Shown: in pieces, positions 7,540 to 12,487 of the stretch
Position numbering within the stretch: position 1 is the first letter of the stretch
Layout: each line of letters begins with the position of its first letter
Assembly (NCBI GenBank): GCA_030596145.1
Contig: JAUVKS010000029.1
Coordinates: forward strand, 1 to 12,487
Origin: Pseudomonadota bacterium
GTDB taxonomy: Bacteria > Desulfobacterota > Syntrophia > Syntrophales > JADFWA01
DNA: 12,487 bases
Direction: 5' to 3'
Notes under the pieces: model-generated
Seen by the model: only the letters and a program-made list of their open reading frames with translations
Databases searched by the model: none
What the model was told of the DNA's origin: nothing
Position numbers and translations under genes: made by a program

Positions 7540-9715
7540 GTCTTGCTGTTGCTTTTCCTACCTCCCCTAACCCGTACAGGGAAAAGACCACCATCCACAC
7601 CCTGTCATAATCATCGTCAGAATATGTAACTTCCACACCCCAGCACTGTCTATGGTAATCTAGGCCGTAGGTTGTCTCTAAATATATATCGTCTAGCTCA
7701 TTTTTTCTGAGAACATACCTCAGATCAAGGTAATCAGTAATCATAGCCTTCAGGTAAACATTTATTTCTTCCAAGGTCTCCTGTGTATATCTATACTCCA
7801 GAGTGGCAGAATCACCTCTCCAATCGCTCAGGCTAAGATCGTAGTTGGTCTTTTCCCATTTACCCGAGTTAACATTATAGCTTACATCTGCATCGAAAGA
7901 AAAATACTGAAAAGGATCAAAATTGATCTCCATGTCCACATTGCTGAAGGGTCTTTTTTCGTTTCCATAGTTGTCTTCTCGATGCTTCCTCCCTTCTCTG
8001 ATATCATACGTTTGACTCAGCTTGATGCGTAGAAATTCCCTGTAACTTATACCCCCATCTCCCCCTTTTAGTCTGGCCATCAGGGTATTGGTCAGGGAAT
8101 AGGTCAAACTGTTCTCCTCCTCTACCCTTTCCGCAAAATCGGGCATATCACCCTGATAAATATAAGGAATATAAGTATAGGTCACCTCTGGCTTAATTAC
8201 ATGCTGTATCTTGTCGACCGTCCCACCTCTCACATTAAAGATTCTATGAACTTCCGTGGAAAGAACCGATCCGATATTGTATATCTCACGGCTACCATGC
8301 TCCTCTTTTCCCACCCCCTGGAGATCACTGCCATCCCAGAAAGTTTCTCTGAATCCAATCTCCGGAGTAAACTGGAGATAGTCACCAAAGTTGAGCGGCA
8401 AGGAAAACGCAGGGTGAACATCATAAAGGTCTCCCTTGTCTCCCTCGGTTCTATAATAATGGTCATATGAAGAATCCAATTCAAAATTGAGTGGAGTGTT
8501 AAAGACTGGCCGTTTGATACCGGTCAGGGTTATTTCAGGGTATTTTTGCAGGGTTGAATCATTGTCATAGCTTTCAAAATTATCTGTGTACTGAACAAGT
8601 GCGGTAAGATTAAAGAACCTCCATTCCTTAACAAGACGGGCTGTTGAGTCCAGCGATGCGAGAGACTTATCACCCAGAAAGGAAACTTTACCAAACCTGC
8701 GTTTCCCATCCTCCGAGTAATTAGCTAAATACCAGTTGTAATCGGAGAAATCTCTGAAGTACCAGTTGTCAGAAACCCTCTTTATATCTGTTCTTAAGTA
8801 AAAACCGGGACTGAAAGTAGTCTCATGATTAAAATAATATGACCACCTTTCCTGCTTTTCTCGCCAATTCCGGCTTAGACCACCTTTTTCGACCATAGCC
8901 CCGGTCTTTTTGTCATTGAGATAGTCAGCATAAAATGTGCCGAATGAGTCCTTACTGATAAAGTACCTAAATTCCATCCCCTCTTTCAATCCTCTCTTGT
9001 CCATATAGCGTTGATAAAATGTAGCATCGGCATTCTTTGAGATTGCCCAGTAGAGAGGAAGCTCTATGTCCCAGCCATTCTTATCCTGCGAATACGAGAT
9101 ACGGGGGAAGAGCAAACCTGATTGCCGCGTAGTCTTTGCGGGAAATATCAGATACGGCATATATAAAAGGGGGAAATTCTTCACCTGAAAGGTACCATGT
9201 TTTATTGTACCGTAACCGTCAATGGTTACATCCAGCTCTTTTCCGGCAAATCTCCAGGCAGGATAATCTCCGTCACAGGTGGTTGCTGCGGCATCTTTGA
9301 GATGATAGGTAGCTTCCCCCGTTTTCTCAATCTCCTTCCCAATTATATAAAAATGGCTCTTGGCAAAAAATAACTTTCCTTCGTAAATTGTACCTGTTTT
9401 TGTGGTAATATTAAATTTAACTCTGTCCCCTTCCAGTATATCGTCATCACTCTTGATATAAACATTTCCGGAAGCGTCCGCATCACCTGTCGTCATATTA
9501 AAGGTTACAGAATCAGCCTTTAGAAGACCGCCGGCGAAAATAATCACAGCGTTCCCCTTCGCACTATAAGTATCAGTATCTCTGTCATAGGCAACACTGT
9601 CAGCCTCTATATTTACCGGTTCTTTTGAAATCTTCCTTTCGGCAGCAATGGGAAAATTAATCAGAAAAAAAAACAATAGGAGGATAACAGTGATAAAAAG
9701 GAGGATTTTCTTCAT
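7529..9715 (-). CDS. lptD: LPS-assembly outer-membrane protein LptD
   Basis: Beta-barrel component of the Lpt machine, which with LptE inserts lipopolysaccharide into the outer leaflet. I start it at the ATG at 9715 (728 residues): GGAG lies 6-9 nt upstream and MKKILLFITVILLLFFF...AAE is a clear signal peptide. A longer frame reaching back to 9799 merely reads through folC. Residues about 33-130 are the OstA/LptA-like periplasmic beta-jellyroll (VNIEADSVAYDRDT, LLKADSVTFN, LEGDRVKFN). The LptD hallmark TTCDGDYPAWRF follows (C147), then NFPLLYMPYLIFPA, then a long aromatic-rich barrel with the conserved C-terminal segment around C691 (HRQCWGVEVTY). C147 and C691 are the only two cysteines. It overlaps folC by 4 nt (ATGA), so translation is probably coupled. 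No lptE candidate is nearby. Confidence 0.93.
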   Translation of the reverse strand: MKKILLFITVILLLFFFLINFPIAAERKISKEPVNIEADSVAYDRDTDTYSAKGNAVIIFAGGLLKADSVTFNMTTGDADASGNVYIKSDDDILEGDRVKFNITTKTGTIYEGKLFFAKSHFYIIGKEIEKTGEATYHLKDAAATTCDGDYPAWRFAGKELDVTIDGYGTIKHGTFQVKNFPLLYMPYLIFPAKTTRQSGLLFPRISYSQDKNGWDIELPLYWAISKNADATFYQRYMDKRGLKEGMEFRYFISKDSFGTFYADYLNDKKTGAMVEKGGLSRNWREKQERWSYYFNHETTFSPGFYLRTDIKRVSDNWYFRDFSDYNWYLANYSEDGKRRFGKVSFLGDKSLASLDSTARLVKEWRFFNLTALVQYTDNFESYDNDSTLQKYPEITLTGIKRPVFNTPLNFELDSSYDHYYRTEGDKGDLYDVHPAFSLPLNFGDYLQFTPEIGFRETFWDGSDLQGVGKEEHGSREIYNIGSVLSTEVHRIFNVRGGTVDKIQHVIKPEVTYTYIPYIYQGDMPDFAERVEEENSLTYSLTNTLMARLKGGDGGISYREFLRIKLSQTYDIREGRKHREDNYGNEKRPFSNVDMEINFDPFQYFSFDADVSYNVNSGKWEKTNYDLSLSDWRGDSATLEYRYTQETLEEINVYLKAMITDYLDLRYVLRKNELDDIYLETTYGLDYHRQCWGVEVTYSDDDYDRVWMVVFSLYGLGEVGKATARPEI

Positions 9716-10998
9716 TCTGACTCCTGACTTTTGATTCCTGGTTTCTGACTCCAGAGTTTCTTTATCTCTCCGACAAGATAAAGCGAACCGGTCACACATA
9801 TAAGATCATCTTTTCCAGCAAGGGCAAAAGCCCGCGAAAGAGCCTTGCCAGAATCCCCGATAACTTCTATACTATTAGTGTACATTTTTGCAACAGGCAA
9901 CATATCCCCCGAATGCAGGGCTCGTTTCTCCTTCGGGCTGGTAAGGATAAGTCTGTCAGCAAAAGGTGACAATTTCTTTAACATGATCCTGTAGTCTTTA
10001 TCACCAAGTACGCCGAAAATAAGTACCAACTTTCTATAGAAAAAATTCTCTCTAAACGCACGGCAAAGAACAGAAGCACCTGCCGGATTGTGGGCACCAT
10101 CCACAACTAACATGGGAGATTTACAAAGCACTTCCAATCTCCCTTCCCACTTCACATTTTTCAAACCACGGGTTACGCCACCATCGTCAATATCAAACCC
10201 CGAGGCCGTCAAAAGTTCTATCGTGCCAAGAGCCACGGCGGCATTTTCCATCTGGTGTCTCCCGATCAAGGGACAAACAAGATTACTATAATTTTTTTCG
10301 ATTCCCTTATAGGAAAAAGTGCCTTTCTTCGTTGTTCTGAATTTTATTTCTTTCCCCACATGGTGAAGCCTCGCCCGTCGTGAGCGGCAGATATTATCCA
10401 GTACTTCTAAAACACTTTTTTGTTTCGCCGCCGTTATGCATACTCCTCCATTTTTGATAATTCCCCCTTTTTCCAAGGCGATGGCTCCTAAATTATTGCC
10501 AAGATATTCCCTGTGCTCAAGAAAGATATTGGATATCACAGACACATCGGGTACTACAAGATTTGTTGCGTCCAGCCTTCCACCCATTCCAACCTCCAAA
10601 ACAGCCACATCTATGTTGCTCCGGCAAAAATGGAGGAAAGCCAAAGCGGTAATGAATTCAAAGTAAGTTATATCCTCTTTAACCTGCTCACGCACCTCGT
10701 GGGTAAGTTCGGAGAGTTCTCCTACCGATATCATACGATCATTTACCCTTACCCGCTCCCTGACATCGACGAGATGGGGCGAGGTATAAAGACCAACCCT
10801 TGTCCCTCCCTCTGAAAGGACAGAGGAGATCATCGCCGCGATGGAACCTTTACCATTGGTTCCACCGACCAGTACCGCTCTGTATTTCTCATGGGGATTG
10901 TTCAATCTATCAAGAAGTCGGGAAACAGGGCCAAGGCCCAAACGGATTCCCCTCCCACTCAATACTGAAAGATATTCAAGGGGATCTTGGACGATCAT
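9712..10998 (-). CDS. folC: Folylpolyglutamate synthase / dihydrofolate synthase
   Basis: Mur-ligase-family enzyme adding glutamate to folates (and in many bacteria also to dihydropteroate). The 428-residue product shows the ATP P-loop VGGTNGKGS (residues 44-52), SPHL (73-76), FEFITALAF (113-121), LEVGMGGRLDATN (134-146), ALEKGGI with K177, GRHQMENAAVAL (247-258), VVDGAHNPAGA (298-308) and FGVLGDKDY (328-336). The body ends at the conserved TGSLYLVGEIKKLW; the last 12 or so residues are encoded by a heptamer repeat and look like an add-on. The ATG at 10998 is preceded in frame by TGA two codons upstream. It has no Shine-Dalgarno at normal distance; the nearest good one (AAGGAG) is 37 nt away, beyond four GCTGANN units. 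Sits between an MBL-fold gene and lptD. Confidence 0.95.
   Translation of the reverse strand: MIVQDPLEYLSVLSGRGIRLGLGPVSRLLDRLNNPHEKYRAVLVGGTNGKGSIAAMISSVLSEGGTRVGLYTSPHLVDVRERVRVNDRMISVGELSELTHEVREQVKEDITYFEFITALAFLHFCRSNIDVAVLEVGMGGRLDATNLVVPDVSVISNIFLEHREYLGNNLGAIALEKGGIIKNGGVCITAAKQKSVLEVLDNICRSRRARLHHVGKEIKFRTTKKGTFSYKGIEKNYSNLVCPLIGRHQMENAAVALGTIELLTASGFDIDDGGVTRGLKNVKWEGRLEVLCKSPMLVVDGAHNPAGASVLCRAFRENFFYRKLVLIFGVLGDKDYRIMLKKLSPFADRLILTSPKEKRALHSGDMLPVAKMYTNSIEVIGDSGKALSRAFALAGKDDLICVTGSLYLVGEIKKLWSQKPGIKSQESE
9718..9752 (-). repeat. Five-unit heptamer array at the folC/lptD junction
   Basis: On the minus strand five consecutive 7-nt units of consensus RRARTCA (first and last are identical, GGAGTCA; one unit, GAAACCA, deviates). 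Since 7 is not a multiple of 3, the units run through all three frames, encoding FolC residues 416-427. The last unit carries the GGAG that serves as ribosome-binding site of lptD, whose ATG begins 3 nt after the array. Confidence 0.75.
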
Positions 10999-11002
10999 TT
11001 GA

Positions 11003-11030
11003 TTTCAGCGTTCAGCTATCAGCCGTCAGC
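11003..11030 (-). repeat. Four-unit GCTGANN heptamer array before folC
   Basis: On the minus strand four perfect consecutive GCTGANN units (28 nt; last two bases CG, TA, AC, AA). The array ends 4 nt before the folC ATG. It has the same unit type as the two arrays in the rplM-rpsI gap but is unrelated to the RRARTCA type at the folC/lptD junction. Confidence 0.75.
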
Positions 11031-11035
11031 TCATA

Positions 11036-11041
11036 CTCCTT
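11036..11041 (-). promoter_or_regulatory. Orphaned Shine-Dalgarno upstream of folC
   Basis: AAGGAG on the minus strand, 37 nt before the folC ATG. The only nearby start, an ATG at 11034, is just 1 nt away (too close) and opens a two-codon frame ending in TGA. The site has no start codon at a useful distance, consistent with its having been the folC site before the heptamers came between. Confidence 0.45.
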
Positions 11042-11055
11042 TCTAACTGTAAGGG

Positions 11056-11076
11056 CCAAATCTAAAGTTGAAAGTT
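11056..11076 (+). repeat. Weak heptamer run between the MBL gene and folC
   Basis: Plus strand, three 7-nt units, CCAAATC, TAAAGTT and GAAAGTT, with a further out-of-phase AAAGTT at 91-96 of the same stretch (11091-11096). Degenerate and short; listed as a possible trace only. Confidence 0.3.
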
Positions 11077-11113
11077 TTACCCGAAACCTAAAAGTTGGGG
11101 CAAACGGTATATT

Positions 11114-11127
11114 ACTGAGCGCTCAGT
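11114..11127. other. Perfect 14-bp palindrome at the MBL gene stop
   Basis: ACTGAGC directly abuts its complement GCTCAGT, and the stop codon of the MBL-fold gene lies inside. With no loop and no T-run behind it on the minus strand, it is not a normal terminator; a protein-binding site or chance are both possible. Confidence 0.4.
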
Positions 11128-11896
11128 CAATTCTTATTACTTCTCCTTCGCTCAGGATATGAACATCCACGTTTCTGATCAAAGCTACCTCTTCCCTGAT
11201 GGTCTTTTCGTACTGGGGCTTCATGTGAAAAAGACAAATGCGGGGTGTCAGAACACCCAATTTCTTTAATTCACTATCAAGTCTATCGGGCGTAAGGTGA
11301 CCGGTAACATCGGCAGTCTCTTTCATACTATTGGGAAGTGATACCTCAATAAATACAGCCTTAAGATTCTCCAGCTCTCGTGCAACTTTCCATATCTCCT
11401 CCGTTGGCCCTGTATCCCCTATAAAGATTACAGAACCACCTTCAAATTCTATCAAGAAGGCAACTGTCTCAACGGTATGACTAACCCTGACAGCAGTAAT
11501 CGCAAGATTATCTAACTGGAATTTTACGCCCGGTTGGATTACCTCAAATTTAAGGATATGATCCTCTGGAGTCGGAATCGCTGAAAAATCAGGCCACATA
11601 ATATTATTAAAAAGATGTGTTTTCAGTGCATCAATAATCCCCTGCGTAGTCATAACTTTAACCGCCGGACCTTCCTTTTTACTATAATAAACATTATCAG
11701 CCAGAAACACTATGTCACGTACATGATCGAGATGAGCATGAGTTATAAGAATATAGTCTATAGCAATCTGTTCTTCTATTGACAGTACAGAAGTGATTGT
11801 TCCGGCATCGAGTAAAACCGTCCCGTCCAACAAAAAACTGGTGGTATTGTAGCCGGGAAACTGAGACCCGTGACAACCTAACACCCTTATATTCAT
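11123..11896 (-). CDS. MBL-fold hydrolase resembling class II cyclic-nucleotide phosphodiesterase
   Basis: A 257-residue metallo-beta-lactamase-fold protein with no signal peptide. The metal-binding signature HAHLDH is at residues 53-58, with further probable ligands H140 (RVSHTVETVAFLIE), D161 (IFIGDTGPTEE), H200 (TGHLTPD) and H224 (CLFHMKPQYE). The HxHLDH plus late GHL and FHMKP pattern is that of the class II 3',5'-cyclic-nucleotide phosphodiesterases (PDE1/CpdP type, PF02112) and related Lactamase_B_2 proteins. The substrate cannot be told from sequence; RNase Z-like or other phosphodiester hydrolysis remains possible. I start at the ATG at 11896 because the family begins with MNIRVLGCHGS and GAGGA lies 10 nt upstream. 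A GTG at 11953 would add 19 residues that look unlike the family. folC follows after 124 nt. Confidence 0.8.
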   Translation of the reverse strand: MNIRVLGCHGSQFPGYNTTSFLLDGTVLLDAGTITSVLSIEEQIAIDYILITHAHLDHVRDIVFLADNVYYSKKEGPAVKVMTTQGIIDALKTHLFNNIMWPDFSAIPTPEDHILKFEVIQPGVKFQLDNLAITAVRVSHTVETVAFLIEFEGGSVIFIGDTGPTEEIWKVARELENLKAVFIEVSLPNSMKETADVTGHLTPDRLDSELKKLGVLTPRICLFHMKPQYEKTIREEVALIRNVDVHILSEGEVIRID

Positions 11897-12342
11897 ATAA
11901 TTATTTTCCTCACGCTTCCAGAATTGAAAAATTGAAGATCCCCGTCCGCTCACGGCGAACCTTAGTCAGATGGGGCATGCATTAAGAATATTTAACAATA
12001 TAAATGTTGGCAGGTAAATCTTATTTTCCCTTAATGATACCCTGAAACACCGGTTGCAATACCAATATTACGAGTTTCCAAGTTAATGTGAGAGGTTTGA
12101 ATAACTATCATTATTTGTCATTTCGACCGCAGGGAGAAATCTTAACAGGCCTGTATCATTAAGATTTCACGTCGCTGACACTCCTCGAAATGACAAAATT
12201 TAAAGCTCTCAATGTAAGAAACTCTGAAATTCCTTGACAGGCACTACATTATCCTCCAAGGATTGAAATAAGGCTGAAAGTTTGTAAAAAGTATCAAGAC
12301 CTCAAATAGCCATACGCCCTTTGCCCTTAGATCATTATAAGA
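11897..12342. other. 446-nt gene-free stretch
   Basis: Between the MBL-fold gene and the elongation-factor-like gene. Its one recognisable element is the 111-bp palindromic repeat at 12096-12206. I see no tRNA, no convincing reading frame and no clear terminator. A GGAGG (minus strand, near 12262) stands before an 11-codon GTG frame, too short to call. Weak promoter-like pairs exist upstream of the MBL gene on the minus strand, none close enough to consensus to report. Confidence 0.6.
12096..12206 (-). repeat. 111-bp nested palindromic repeat, copy B
   Basis: Inverted relative to copy A at 5235-5345; the reverse complement agrees at 102 of 111 positions with no gaps. The terminal 12-bp inverted repeats are perfect, and the inner stem pairs over 10 bp (GAAATCTTAA with TTAAGATTTC). 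The two copies break their inner stems at different places, so the ancestral inner stem was probably a perfect 12 bp. Intergenic, with no reading frame. Confidence 0.85.
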
Positions 12343-12487
12343 TTATTCCTCCGGTATTATCTTAAACATCTCATCACCAGGACGAACACGCTCCGTTACC
12401 TTAATACCTATATAATCACCTACCACTGCCTTTTCAACCTTTTTGTTATCTACTTCCAAAGAATCAATTTTATCTTCGAAATCTGTG
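12343..12487 (-). CDS. Small elongation-factor domain-2-like protein, C-terminal part (5' end outside window)
   Basis: A 47-residue open frame runs from the right edge to a TAA at 12343-12345 and is too short to stand out by length. It reads TDFEDKIDSLEVDNKKVEKA, then VVGDYIGIKVTERVRPGDEM, ending FKIIPEE. The VEKA-x2-GDYIGIKV-x-ERVRPGD pattern is that of the beta-barrel domain 2 of translation elongation factors. It matches best the stand-alone proteins of about 80-90 residues annotated as translation elongation factor-like, whose cellular role is not established. A larger protein with this domain at its C-terminus is also possible, since the start lies outside the window. Confidence 0.6.
   Translation of the reverse strand, partial: TDFEDKIDSLEVDNKKVEKAVVGDYIGIKVTERVRPGDEMFKIIPEE

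Noticed and set aside
9716..9799. 28-residue N-terminal extension of LptD
   Set aside because: It reads through the folC 3' end out of frame. The ATG at 9715 has a ribosome-binding site and starts a proper signal peptide.
12016..12041. Third, broken copy of the palindromic repeat: AAATCTTA and TTAATGATAC separated by extra bases resemble the element's core
   Set aside because: Only about 18 matching bases with an interruption and no terminal repeats; too short to tell from chance in AT-rich DNA.
12234..12262. Plus-strand TTGACA at 12234 as a promoter
   Set aside because: No acceptable -10 box lies 16-18 nt downstream, and no plus-strand gene follows.
12228..12265. Short minus-strand reading frame of 11 codons (GTG start) behind a GGAGG
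   Set aside because: Too short, no recognisable family and no conservation evidence; the start-like context may be chance or the relic of a lost gene.
1..12487. Defence, phage, CRISPR or biosynthetic gene system
   Set aside because: Every long reading frame is accounted for by a known housekeeping or secretion family; no such gene is visible.

Overview
The window looks like an ordinary chromosomal stretch of a Gram-negative, diderm bacterium. The evidence is an LPS-export barrel protein (LptD) and a type II secretion secretin with its ATPase. The gene order rplM-rpsI-argC, together with GspD/GspE, LptD and FolC of this style, suggests Desulfobacterota (former Deltaproteobacteria) or a neighbouring lineage. 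That assignment is inference from gene content and order, not from a search.

Layout. On the plus strand, bases 1-3664 carry the 3' part of gspD (open at the left edge) and a complete gspE 15 nt behind it. These encode the outer-membrane pore and cytoplasmic motor ATPase of a type II secretion system. Everything else is on the minus strand, reading right to left. First comes the tail of a small protein like domain 2 of elongation factors (12343 to the right edge). Next is a 446-nt gene-free gap holding one copy of a 111-bp palindromic repeat, then a metallo-beta-lactamase-fold phosphodiesterase-like gene (11123-11896). It is followed by folC and lptD, which overlap by 4 nt, and by rplM-rpsI behind a good sigma70-type promoter and closed by an intrinsic terminator. 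argC starts just past that terminator, and cysS ends the series, converging on gspE. The second copy of the 111-bp repeat lies between argC and cysS.

Functionally these are housekeeping genes: folate polyglutamylation (FolC), LPS assembly (LptD), ribosomal proteins L13 and S9, arginine biosynthesis (ArgC), cysteinyl-tRNA synthesis (CysS) and protein secretion (GspD/E). They do not form one pathway. No phage, transposase, CRISPR, tRNA or defence gene is visible, and I do not see a new multi-gene system.

The unusual material is in the junctions between genes. Two inverted copies of a 111-bp nested palindrome (102/111 identical, no gaps) sit in intergenic DNA 6.8 kb apart. Separately, runs of degenerate 7-nt tandem units occur at several gene borders: between rplM and rpsI as two opposed arrays, directly before the folC start, and across the folC/lptD junction, with two weaker traces elsewhere. 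At the folC/lptD junction they supply the last FolC residues and the lptD ribosome-binding site. At the folC start they appear to have pushed a strong Shine-Dalgarno sequence away from the start codon.
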